Below are positions 5,677-12,620 of a DNA stretch of 12,620 bases, one piece after another; the first letter of the stretch is position 1; every line of letters starts with the position of its first letter. Location of the stretch: contig JAEZYO010000632.1 of NCBI GenBank assembly GCA_023419055.1, forward strand, positions 1-12,620, given 5' to 3'. The notes below the pieces were generated by a model. The model made no database searches. It was given only the letters and a program-made list of their open reading frames with translations, and was not told the origin of the DNA. The position numbers and the translations under genes are program-made. The stretch is from Pseudomonadota bacterium. Its GTDB lineage: Bacteria > Myxococcota > Polyangia > Polyangiales > Polyangiaceae.

Positions 5677-7071
5677 ATGCGTGGCGCAGCCCTCGCGCTC
5701 TTTTTCTTGCTCGCCGCTCCCCTTGCCTGCGGTAGCCGCGAGCGCTCGAACATCGGAGCTCCCGACACGCCGGGAGACGAGCCCGAACAGGGCGCCGGCG
5801 GAGCCCCGGAAGACGCGGGAGTGAGCGACGCAGCGAGCGACGCCGAGGCAAGCGCCACGCCGGGTCAAGCAGCGAGCGAGCCGGCTCCCGCCGTGGACGA
5901 GAAGACCGCCGAGCTTGCCCTCGAACGGGCGCTCGAGCCCACGTCGATCGAGCAAGCGCCGTACGGGTTGCGCTTCGAGATCATCGAGCAGGGTCCCGAG
6001 CTGCCCTGGGCTTTCGTCGTCATGAACCGCGGCACCGAGCCCGTCGAGGTGGCGGTCGATCCGCGCTTGCTGCGCTTCGAGCTCGAGGTTCCGCCGCCGC
6101 CGCCCGATCCCGCGAAGAAGAAGGCGGTGAAGCCGGCGAAGCCGAAAACCGTGAAGTGCGAGCTCCCCGAAGCGATTCGGCCGGCGAAGGTCGACAAGCG
6201 ACTCTCGATGCAGCTCGGGCCGGACGAGTACGTCGTGGAGCTGTTCGATCCGCGGCTCTACTGCCTCCCCACCGCCGGCAAGAGCCCGCTCGACGCCGGG
6301 GTCAAGGTGACGCCCAAGCTCGGCTGGCCCACGAAGACCAAGATCGTCTGGCGCAAGGGCAAGCGCGAGCAAGACGTGCTGCCCCAGGTCGCGCCCTTCG
6401 TCGCCTCACCGCTCGCGAAGCCCGACCAACCCGCGCCGCCCGCTGCCGCGCCCGAGAAGGCACCCGGGAAAAAGGCGGAGCCCCAGCCCGATCCCGGCGT
6501 GAAGGAGCTCGTCGGCAGCACGCTCACGCTCGGTGACGACTACCTCGCGCGGCCCGCTCCGCCTCCCCCCGGCCCGCTCGATCTGGTGCTGTCGCGCGGC
6601 TCCGATGCGAAGAGCGAGGAGACGGCCACCGTCACGGTGCGCGTGAAGAACATCTCCAAGGACCGGCAGCAGGTCTTCTTCCGCCGGGAGCTCCTGAGCT
6701 TCGTCGTGAGCGGCCCGGACGGCATGGTGAGCTGCGATCCGCAGCCCGACAGCCGCGTGCCCGACAAGCAAGCCTTCCGCGCTCTCGCGCCCGGTGGCGC
6801 GATCGAGGCCACGAGCCGTCTGATCGAGCTCTGCCCCGACGACACTTTCGCGCGCCCGGGCCTCTACCTCGCGCGCGCGCGCTTCAACCCGCACGTCTCG
6901 GGCGATGATTTCGGCATCGAGGCCGTCACCGGCGAGTTCACGAGCTCCGAGCCCGCGGTGATTCGCATCCGGAGCGGAGAGCTCCCGTTCCTCAAGAACC
7001 GACCGATCGTCCGCTCCCAGCACGGAGCCGAGCCCGAGAAGGCCTCCGAGCCCGCGAAGAGCGGCGAGTAG
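5677..7071 (+). CDS. Exported probable lipoprotein with two related beta-rich domains
   Basis: The 464-aa product begins with a signal-like segment, MRGAALALFFLLAAPLACG. Cys18 may be lipidated, although Pro15 at the -3 position makes the lipobox (PLAC) imperfect. A low-complexity Ala/Glu/Pro/Asp linker follows (about 20-75). Two beta-rich segments then share a layout: domain 1 about 97-217 (GLRFEII...VVMNRGTEPVEV...LLRFELE...C161...LGPDEY...LYC196LP) and domain 2 about 300-412 (LDLVLSR...VRVKNISKDRQQV...LLSFVV...SC353D...LAPGGA...LIELC386PD). They are joined by a Pro/Lys-rich linker (about 243-295), and the tail is charged. The cysteine pairs are spaced 35 and 33 residues, suggesting one disulfide per domain. 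Function is unknown; binding domains of an Ig-like type are the best guess. It converges on the next gene with six bases between stops. Confidence 0.8.
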   Translation: MRGAALALFFLLAAPLACGSRERSNIGAPDTPGDEPEQGAGGAPEDAGVSDAASDAEASATPGQAASEPAPAVDEKTAELALERALEPTSIEQAPYGLRFEIIEQGPELPWAFVVMNRGTEPVEVAVDPRLLRFELEVPPPPPDPAKKKAVKPAKPKTVKCELPEAIRPAKVDKRLSMQLGPDEYVVELFDPRLYCLPTAGKSPLDAGVKVTPKLGWPTKTKIVWRKGKREQDVLPQVAPFVASPLAKPDQPAPPAAAPEKAPGKKAEPQPDPGVKELVGSTLTLGDDYLARPAPPPPGPLDLVLSRGSDAKSEETATVTVRVKNISKDRQQVFFRRELLSFVVSGPDGMVSCDPQPDSRVPDKQAFRALAPGGAIEATSRLIELCPDDTFARPGLYLARARFNPHVSGDDFGIEAVTGEFTSSEPAVIRIRSGELPFLKNRPIVRSQHGAEPEKASEPAKSGE

Positions 7072-7077
7072 CCGGCG

Positions 7078-8055
7078 CTAGGGCGCGCTCGAGGCCGGCG
7101 CCGCGCTCGGTGCGGGCGCTGGGCTCGCGGCAGAGGCTCCGCCCGGCGACGCGCCTCGGCTCGCCTGAGCGAGCGCGTCTTCACGCTTCTTGTTGTACGC
7201 GGCCGCATCGAACGGGAGCGCGAAATCCAGATCGAGCGTCTTCCCGGCCTTGAGCTCCACCTTCTTTTGCACGGTCGCGCCCGTGGACGGCAAGAACGCC
7301 GTCACCGTCACGTCACCCGGCGGGATGCGATCGATCTCGAAGCGCCCGTCGATGCGCGTCACGTCGTGCGTCGAGTACTTGAGGACGAGGAGCTCGGCCG
7401 CGCTGTAGAGGCGCAGGTTGTCGAGCAGCAGGTAGCCACCCGGCTGTTGCGGGTAAATCTCCGCCGCGCCCTTGCCGAAGGGCGTCGCCACGAGCTGCGA
7501 CGCCATCTTCTGGCCGATGAGGTCGGGCACGTAGGAGTACTTGTCCTTGCTCACCACCTCGAGCTTCTGCCCGAACGTGAGCGCGATGGTGCGAGTGCCG
7601 AAGGTGCAGCCTTCCGCTTCGAGCTTCACCTTCTCGGTCGCGGGCGGCACGTAGCCTTCGTAGCCGGTGACGGTGACCAGCACGTCCGCGAGCGTTCGTC
7701 CCGGCCCCTCTCGCAGCGCGGGCGCGAAGAAGGGTTTCGCCTGCGCACAGTCGGCGCCCACCTTGGCCACGACCTCGGGACGATCGACCGACGCATCTCC
7801 CGTCGAGCGCACGACGCCGCGAACGGTCGCCGTCTCACCCTCGAAGGCCTTCTCGGCTTTCGGATTGACGACCTGACTCACCTGCTTGGGATCGCCGCCG
7901 GGCAAGCCGGTCGCGACCGGAGCCGGTAAGCCCGAAGGCGTGGGCAGCCCCGTGGCACCGGGGCCGTACTCGTTGACCTCGGTCTCGCGCTTGGGGCAGC
8001 CCGTGAGGACGAGCGCAAGACCGAGGAAGAAAGCAGGCTGAAGGGAGCGATTCAT
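7078..8055 (-). CDS. Lipoprotein resembling cupredoxin/carboxypeptidase-regulatory-like proteins, copper ligands apparently lost
   Basis: The 325-aa product has a canonical lipoprotein signal: MNRSLQPAFFLGLALVLTGC, lipobox LTGC, Cys20. A Gly/Pro-rich linker (about 30-55) leads to a beta-rich region. ATVRGVVRSTGDA (76-88), TLADVLVTVTGYEGY (121-135), GCTFGTRTIALTFGQKLEV (149-167) and RIDGRFEIDRIPPGDVTVTAF (234-254) follow the order seen in secreted proteins that join a cupredoxin-like fold to a carboxypeptidase-regulatory-like strand set. Where copper-binding members have H and C-x2-H-x2-M type ligands, this one reads SKDKYSYVPD and LLLDNLRLYSAA. The C-terminal 30 residues are Ala/Ser/Pro-rich. 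The ATG at 8055 is preferred to an in-frame start at 8085 because the signal peptide begins there. It lies 64 bp after nuoN on the same strand and may be co-transcribed. The family call is from memory of motif order and is tentative. Confidence 0.65.
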   Translation of the reverse strand: MNRSLQPAFFLGLALVLTGCPKRETEVNEYGPGATGLPTPSGLPAPVATGLPGGDPKQVSQVVNPKAEKAFEGETATVRGVVRSTGDASVDRPEVVAKVGADCAQAKPFFAPALREGPGRTLADVLVTVTGYEGYVPPATEKVKLEAEGCTFGTRTIALTFGQKLEVVSKDKYSYVPDLIGQKMASQLVATPFGKGAAEIYPQQPGGYLLLDNLRLYSAAELLVLKYSTHDVTRIDGRFEIDRIPPGDVTVTAFLPSTGATVQKKVELKAGKTLDLDFALPFDAAAYNKKREDALAQASRGASPGGASAASPAPAPSAAPASSAP

Positions 8056-8119
8056 CGACACGCCGCCAAGCGAAGCACAACGCACGGCCGAAGCTAGAGG
8101 CGCCTCGGCACTCAGCGAC

Positions 8120-9661
8120 TCAGCGCCCGGCGAGGGTCGCCGCCTGCGCGAAGTCGAGCGTCGTACCCGGCAAGAGCCCGAGCAGGAGCACGAGGACCGC
8201 CGCGATCACGAGCGCGGAATTCACGAGGCCGGAGCTCATGGGTGTTGCGATCGGCGCACCGGGCTCCGGCTCGCGCATGTACATGAACACCAGGACCTTC
8301 AGGTAGTAGTAAGCGCCCACGACGCTGTTCAACAAGCCGATCACCGCGAGCGCGTAGAGCTCGGCGTCGATGGCGGCGCTGAAGACGTACAACTTCCCGA
8401 AGAAGCCGGCGAACGGAGGCGCGCCGGTGAGGGACAGCAAGAACACGGCGAACGCGAGCGCGGCGCCCGGGTGTCGCTTTCCGAGCCCGGCGAGGTCGGA
8501 GTAGCTGACCGCCTCCGCGCCGCGACGGCCGCAGAGGATCAGCGCGCCGAACGCGCCCACGGTGGAGACGCTGTAGGCGAACATGTAAAAGAGCACGCTC
8601 GCCATGGCGCCCCCGGCCTTCATGGCCGCGACCACGCCCACGAGCGCGTAGCCCGCGTGCGCGATCGACGAGTACGCGAGCATGCGCTTCACCGAGTCCT
8701 GACGGCCGGCGATCAGGTTGCCCGCCGTCATGCTGAGCACGGACAGGACCGCCAGGGCCGGCGGCCAGCCCGCGCCCCAGCTCATCAGGCGAGCGTCGCC
8801 GAAGCTCACGAGCAAGACGCGCAGCAGGATGGCGAACGCGGCCGTCTTCACGGCGGCGGCCATGTACCCGGTCGCAGGCGTCGGCGCGCCTTCGTAGGCG
8901 TCCGGCGTCCACATGTGGAACGGCACCGCGCTCACCTTGAACGCGAGGCCCACGATCGTGAGCGTGACGCCGATGAGGGCGACCGGGATGCTGACGGTGC
9001 TGCCCGCCTTGCCCGCGCTCATCAGACCGCTGCCGATCCCGGCGAGATCGGTGTGGCCGGTCGCGCCGTAGAGCAGCGCGCCGCCGAACAGCATGAGGGC
9101 GGCCGCGAAGCTGCCGAGCAAGAAGTACTTGAGCGCCGCCTCGCTCGCGCGTGGGCTCCCGCGACGCAGGCCGATCATGCTGTAGACGCCGAGCGACATC
9201 GTCTCGAGCGCGACGAACAGAGTGAGCAGGTCGCCTGCGGCGGAGAGCGCCATCGCGCCCACCGTCGAGAACAACAGCAGGGGGAAGAACTCGGCGCGGT
9301 CGAGCTGGTGCTCCGGCAAGTACCCGCCCGCGAGCAGCGCGGCGATGCCGCCGCCCAGGCAGAGCACGAAGCAGAAGAACAGCGCGAAGCGATCCATCAT
9401 CAGGTACGGCGCGAGATCCGACGTACCGAGCTTCTCGGGGCCCACCATCCAGACCGCGAGGCTCACGAGCGCCCCGACGAACAGGACGACGGCGGCACCG
9501 AGGCCGAGCTCCGAGCTCCGGCCAGCGCCGGCGTCGACGATGATCCCACCGGGGCCGTAACCTTCGGGCGACGCCGGCTTGCCGAACGCTTCGGACAACA
9601 TCAAAAGCAGCGCCCCGATGCTGACGACCAGGATGGGGGCTGCGGCGATCAGGACGCTCAC
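8120..9661 (-). CDS. nuoN: NADH:quinone oxidoreductase subunit N
   Basis: The 513-aa multi-spanning protein is an antiporter-like subunit of the complex I membrane arm and takes part in proton translocation. Conserved charged residues are in place: Glu153 in ALETMSLGVY (151-160), Lys242 in FKVSAVPFHMWTPDAYEGAP (241-260), Lys272 in AVKTAAF, and Lys423 in PFAGFFGKLY (416-425). The quinone/antiporter-family stretch DSVKRMLAYSSIAHAGY (322-338) is also present. It is slightly longer than usual, with a Gly/Pro-rich insertion at about 25-52 between the first two helices. The start is GTG at 9661, overlapping the nuoM stop as GTGA and preceded by AAGGAGG. It is the last nuo gene of the operon; the next gene downstream is the cupredoxin-like lipoprotein. 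Confidence 0.96.
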   Translation of the reverse strand: MSVLIAAAPILVVSIGALLLMLSEAFGKPASPEGYGPGGIIVDAGAGRSSELGLGAAVVLFVGALVSLAVWMVGPEKLGTSDLAPYLMMDRFALFFCFVLCLGGGIAALLAGGYLPEHQLDRAEFFPLLLFSTVGAMALSAAGDLLTLFVALETMSLGVYSMIGLRRGSPRASEAALKYFLLGSFAAALMLFGGALLYGATGHTDLAGIGSGLMSAGKAGSTVSIPVALIGVTLTIVGLAFKVSAVPFHMWTPDAYEGAPTPATGYMAAAVKTAAFAILLRVLLVSFGDARLMSWGAGWPPALAVLSVLSMTAGNLIAGRQDSVKRMLAYSSIAHAGYALVGVVAAMKAGGAMASVLFYMFAYSVSTVGAFGALILCGRRGAEAVSYSDLAGLGKRHPGAALAFAVFLLSLTGAPPFAGFFGKLYVFSAAIDAELYALAVIGLLNSVVGAYYYLKVLVFMYMREPEPGAPIATPMSSGLVNSALVIAAVLVLLLGLLPGTTLDFAQAATLAGR

Positions 9662-11514
9662 GGCGCCTCCTTCTGCTCGGCAGGAGCCTGGACCTGGGCT
9701 TGCGCGCCCTCGTCCAGAGCTTTGGGTTTCTCGTTGGGATTCTTGGGATAGCCGCGCTCGAGCGGGCCGCCGCGCTTCGCCTGGAGGACCGCGAGCTCGT
9801 TGCCCTGGTTCTCCTGGTACGCGCGCCGCCCGTCCTGGAAGCGCTCGACCACGACCGCCACCGCGGGCTTCATCCGGTCGAGGAACAGGTTCGGGAACCA
9901 GCCGATGACGAAGATGAGCGCTACGAGCGGCGTGACGGCCACGATCTCGCGCGTGTTCATGTCGTTCAGGTGGAAGTTCTTGGGGTTCTTGAGCGGTCCG
10001 AAGAACATCTTCTGCACGACGCTCAGCATGTAGACCGCGGCGAGCACCACGCCGAACGCGGCGCCGGACGCCTGAACGCGGGCGTTACCGCCGAGCGTCT
10101 GCGAGACGAAGGTGCCGATCACGACCAGGAACTCACCGACGAAGCCGTTCGTGCCGGGGACGCCGACGCTCGACATCGTGACGACGAGGAAGATCGCCGT
10201 GTAGACGGGCATCACCTTGGCGAGGCCGCCGAACTCACGCACCAGGCGCGTGTGGCGCCGGTCGTAGATCACGCCGACCAAGAGGAAGAGCGCGCCCGTC
10301 GAGACGCCGTGGTTCAGCATCTGCAGGATCGACCCGCTCACGCCGGCCTCGTTCGCCGCGAACAAGCCGAGCATCACGAAGCCCATGTGCGCGACCGAGG
10401 AGTACGCGACCAGGCGCTTCACGTCGTCCTGCTTCCAGGCCACGAGCGCGCCGTAGATGATGCCGCCCATGATCGCGACGCCGGCGAGCGTCGCCGCGGC
10501 CTGCCACGCCGGCCCTGCGATCATCCCCATGCAGAAGCGGATGTAACCGTAGGTGCCGAGCTTGAGGAGCACGGCGGCGAGGATGATCGAGCCGCCCGTC
10601 GGCGCCTGCACGTGGGCGTCGGGCAACCAGGTGTGCACCGGCCACATCGGCACCTTGATGGCGAACGCGATGAAGAAGCCGAAGAACACGAACCAGGCCG
10701 CCGGCTGCGGGAGCACGACGCGCGAGAGCGCGAGGTAATCGAAGGTGGGGTAGCCCTCGAGCTTGGTGTGCGTCCAGACCAGGTACAGGATGGCCGCGAG
10801 CATCAGCATGCTGCCCGCCATCGTGTAGAGGAAGAACTTGTACGCGGCCTTGATCTTCTCGACTCCGCCCCACACGCCGATCATCACGATCATCGGGACC
10901 AGGAGGAGCTCCCAGAACACGAAGAACAAGAAGAGGTCGAGCGAGACGAAGGCGCCGAGCATCGCGCCGTGCAGCACGAGGAACGCGAAGCACAGGTCCT
11001 TGATGCGCGTCTGGATCGAGCCGAGCGACACGTGCAGGGCGATCGGCGTCGTCAGCGTCGTGAGCAGGAGGAGCCAGAGGCTCACCCCGTCGACGGCGAC
11101 GTGGTAGCGGATGCCGAGGCTCGGGATCCAGTCGACGATGTGCTGGAAGTGCCAGCCGCGCCCGAGCGGAGCCCGCAGGAGGAACAGCGAGGCGATGAAG
11201 TCGAGCGCGAGCACGCCGTAGGTGAAGCGGCGCAGGAGCACCGGCGACTGGCGTGGCAGGAACAAGAGCAGCACGCCGCCGACGATCGGCAAGAAGACGA
11301 TCGCCGTCAGCAGGAAGCCCGGCTCGTTCGGGATGTCGGACTCGGCGGCTCCGGCCGCGGGCCACAGCGAGCGCAACATGAAGAGGCAGAACGCGGCCAC
11401 GAAGCCGATGGTGAAGCGCTCCGCCGGCGCCTGACGGCGTGGCACGAACGCGCCGAGCGCGAACACCACGAGGTACGGCAGGAAATCGAAGATGCCTCGA
11501 GCGACGGGGTTCAC
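9658..11514 (-). CDS. nuoM: NADH:quinone oxidoreductase subunit M, with terminal extensions
   Basis: The 618-aa antiporter-like proton-pumping subunit of complex I has key residues Glu202 in FWELLLVPM (200-208), Lys287 in IKVPMWPVHTWLPDAHVQAP (286-305), Lys318 in LLKLGTYGYIRF (316-327), the segment KRLVAYSSVAHMGFV (366-380) and Glu461 in GTNGFVGEF (454-462). E. coli NuoM is about 509 aa. The family core seems to start near residue 66 (GFLLTAIVFLPIVGG), so residues 1-65 are extra and carry two hydrophobic segments (about 9-24 and 33-51). The last 57 residues (562-618) are a hydrophilic Gln/Glu/Pro/Lys-rich tail. The GTG at 11514 is supported by a perfect GGAGGTGA site and the GTGA overlap with the nuoL stop. 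A later ATG at residue 46 has no ribosome binding site and would cut through a hydrophobic segment. Confidence 0.95.
   Translation of the reverse strand: MNPVARGIFDFLPYLVVFALGAFVPRRQAPAERFTIGFVAAFCLFMLRSLWPAAGAAESDIPNEPGFLLTAIVFLPIVGGVLLLFLPRQSPVLLRRFTYGVLALDFIASLFLLRAPLGRGWHFQHIVDWIPSLGIRYHVAVDGVSLWLLLLTTLTTPIALHVSLGSIQTRIKDLCFAFLVLHGAMLGAFVSLDLFLFFVFWELLLVPMIVMIGVWGGVEKIKAAYKFFLYTMAGSMLMLAAILYLVWTHTKLEGYPTFDYLALSRVVLPQPAAWFVFFGFFIAFAIKVPMWPVHTWLPDAHVQAPTGGSIILAAVLLKLGTYGYIRFCMGMIAGPAWQAAATLAGVAIMGGIIYGALVAWKQDDVKRLVAYSSVAHMGFVMLGLFAANEAGVSGSILQMLNHGVSTGALFLLVGVIYDRRHTRLVREFGGLAKVMPVYTAIFLVVTMSSVGVPGTNGFVGEFLVVIGTFVSQTLGGNARVQASGAAFGVVLAAVYMLSVVQKMFFGPLKNPKNFHLNDMNTREIVAVTPLVALIFVIGWFPNLFLDRMKPAVAVVVERFQDGRRAYQENQGNELAVLQAKRGGPLERGYPKNPNEKPKALDEGAQAQVQAPAEQKEAP
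9666..9672 (-). promoter_or_regulatory. Shine-Dalgarno AAGGAGG for nuoN
   Basis: On the minus strand AAGGAGG is followed by CGCC and then the GTG start of nuoN at 9661. It lies inside the last codons of nuoM, and together with the GTGA overlap it indicates coupled translation. Confidence 0.85.
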
Positions 11515-12620
11515 GGCGTCACCTCCGGGTGCCCGGCGGGAAGCTGCACGCCGGGGCGAGCAGGACGCTCGGCGGGCGGCTTGCGCGGCTGGCCACGCAG
11601 CTGGCCCTTCGCGTCGCGCTCGACGTCGATGACCATCGGCCCGGTGGCGCCCGACTTGTCGGGCTTGGGCCGCTGGAACGTAAACTCCTTCTCTGCAACG
11701 CGACCGAACGCGTTCTTCACTTCGAGTACCACCTTGCGCGTCTGATCGACGTTCAGATTGAAAGAGACCTCGGAGCGGTCGCCGAACTTCTCGGCGTCCC
11801 ACTTGCCGTCACCGTTCGCGTCCCAGCGATACGAGTAGCCGAAGCCGGGCGCGGCGGTGACGCTGTAGGCGCCCGTCGCGTGATTCTCGACCGTCTTCGC
11901 TTCCGCGCGGGGCATGAGGAAGAACCAGCCGAGCCCGCCCATGCCGAGCACCATGACCGCGGCGTAGGCCTGGACGCGGCCCGTTTGCACGAAGCGGAGC
12001 AGCGTACCGACGCCGGCCACGATCGCCGCCGAGAGGCGCGCGATGATGCCGTCGACGATCCAGCGATCGAGCCAGACCGAGATCTCGGCGAGCGTCTCGA
12101 CCGCGCCGATCACGGTCGCCTGATAAAGCTCGTCGATGCGCCACTTGTCGCGGACCAGCGCGTAGAAGCCGGGGGCCGAGGTCGCGAACTGACGAGCCGG
12201 GGCGCCCTGCTGCTGCACGTAGACGTAGTAAGCGCCGCCGGCGCCCACCGTCGTCGCCGCGATGGCGAGCGCGATGAACAAGCCCTCACCGTGGTGGGCG
12301 GCCTGCACGAACTTCGACGAGTTCGCGAACACCGGAGCGAGCCACTCGTCGAACGCGACCCAGTGCAGCAGGTGCGCGTTCAAGAAGCCGGCGACCAGCG
12401 AGAGACCGCCGAGGATCGCGAGCGGCAGCCACATCTGCCAGGGCGACTCGTGAGGCTTCGGGCCCTCCATGTGGTCGGCGCCGGGCTTCTCGTGGTGATG
12501 GTGCTCGTGACCGTGGTCGTCGTGTCCGTGAGCGTGGAAATGCTTGACGATCCTCCAGCCGCGGAACTCGCCGAAGAAGGTCCGAATGAAGAGCCGCGTC
12601 ATGTAGAACGCGGTCATCAC
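11511..12620 (-). CDS. nuoL: NADH:quinone oxidoreductase subunit L, 3' part, with a PKD-like C-terminal extension
   Basis: The frame runs from beyond the right edge to the TGA at 11513-11511, giving the last 369 residues. It begins in a transmembrane segment (VMTAFYMTRLFIRTFFGEF). A His-rich loop (27-57, 12 His) leads to HESPWQMWLPLAILGG (57-72). Two more hydrophobic segments (about 65-88 and 113-134) precede the NuoL-specific lateral helix region: DKWRIDELYQATVIG (158-172), WLDRWIVDGI (183-192) and FVQTGRVQAY (210-219). The last helix follows at about 218-236. Known NuoL proteins end about here, but this one continues for about 133 residues: a PKD-like stretch (about 245-315, YSYRWDANGDGKWD and VVLEVKNAFGRVAEKEFTF) and a Pro/Arg-rich tail. 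NuoL is the distal proton-pumping subunit of the complex I membrane arm. The stop overlaps the nuoM GTG as GTGA. Confidence 0.95.
   Translation of the reverse strand: MMTAFYMTRLFIRTFFGEFRGWRIVKHFHAHGHDDHGHEHHHHEKPGADHMEGPKPHESPWQMWLPLAILGGLSLVAGFLNAHLLHWVAFDEWLAPVFANSSKFVQAAHHGEGLFIALAIAATTVGAGGAYYVYVQQQGAPARQFATSAPGFYALVRDKWRIDELYQATVIGAVETLAEISVWLDRWIVDGIIARLSAAIVAGVGTLLRFVQTGRVQAYAAVMVLGMGGLGWFFLMPRAEAKTVENHATGAYSVTAAPGFGYSYRWDANGDGKWDAEKFGDRSEVSFNLNVDQTRKVVLEVKNAFGRVAEKEFTFQRPKPDKSGATGPMVIDVERDAKGQLRGQPRKPPAERPARPGVQLPAGHPEVTP
11519..11526 (-). promoter_or_regulatory. Shine-Dalgarno GGAGGTGA for nuoM
   Basis: On the minus strand GGAGGTGA is followed by CGCC and the GTG of nuoM (11514), the same CGCC spacer as before nuoN. 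It lies in the final codons of nuoL and decides the nuoM start, which creates the N-terminal extension. Confidence 0.85.

Noticed and set aside
5101..6372. 423-aa minus-strand open frame across thiE and the exported-protein gene
   Set aside because: Out of frame with ThiE and antisense to the exported protein; the second half is Ser/Arg low complexity.
8097..8125. Palindrome GAGGCGCCTC (8097-8106) and tandem CTCAGCGA at the nuoN stop as a terminator
   Set aside because: The palindrome has no loop and no T-run, and the tandem repeat is only 15 bp; both are plausible by chance in GC-rich DNA.
8471..9751. 426-aa open frame on the plus strand opposite nuoN
   Set aside because: Antisense shadow of a clear NuoN; low-complexity Glu/His/Arg/Ala composition and no family resemblance.
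9700..11745. 681-aa open frame on the plus strand opposite nuoM/nuoL
   Set aside because: Its translation is Glu/Arg/His-rich without motifs, a known by-product of GC-rich coding on the other strand. The minus strand has unambiguous NuoM and NuoL.

Overview
The window is GC-rich, densely packed bacterial DNA. The gene style (several short lipoproteins, TPR proteins, alanine/proline-rich linkers, GTG and TTG starts, heavy use of GAGCTC-type codon pairs) fits Myxococcota, probably a Polyangia-like lineage. That assignment is inferred from composition and gene style; there is no rRNA or marker match. I see no mobile element, CRISPR array, tRNA or rRNA.

Layout. (1) 2-490 (+) is the 3' end of a TPR protein. 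It converges, across a perfect 10-bp hairpin, on an unrecognised 245-aa gene at 604-1341 (-). (2) A 435-bp gap with several inverted and direct repeats precedes holB (DNA polymerase III delta' subunit, 1777-2748, -). (3) holB diverges from hisC (histidinol-phosphate aminotransferase, 2861-3952, +) across 112 bp that hold two tandem perfect hairpins, the second ending exactly at the hisC ATG. hisC overlaps a TPR lipoprotein gene (3949-5013, +) through a TTGA junction. (4) thiE (thiamine-phosphate synthase, 5015-5653, -) converges on that lipoprotein with 1 bp between, and diverges from a two-domain exported protein (5677-7071, +) with only 23 bp between. (5) A cupredoxin-derived lipoprotein (7078-8055, -) follows the end of a complex I operon: nuoL (3' part, 11511-12620), nuoM (9658-11514) and nuoN (8120-9661), all on the minus strand.

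How the genes work together. NuoL, NuoM and NuoN are the three antiporter-like proton-pumping subunits of the membrane arm of NADH:quinone oxidoreductase. They are chained by two GTGA stop/start overlaps, each behind a strong Shine-Dalgarno sequence, so they are very likely translationally coupled. The other genes are housekeeping (holB, hisC, thiE) or envelope proteins of unknown role, and no shared pathway is evident among them.

Most unusual points: NuoL has about 130 residues after its normal last helix, including a PKD-like segment with a DxNGDGxxD loop. NuoM has extra sequence at both ends. The lipoprotein after nuoN looks like a cupredoxin-plus-carboxypeptidase-regulatory protein that has lost its copper ligands. 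The hisC leader may form mutually exclusive hairpins that mask its start codon. None of these amounts to a clearly new multi-gene system.
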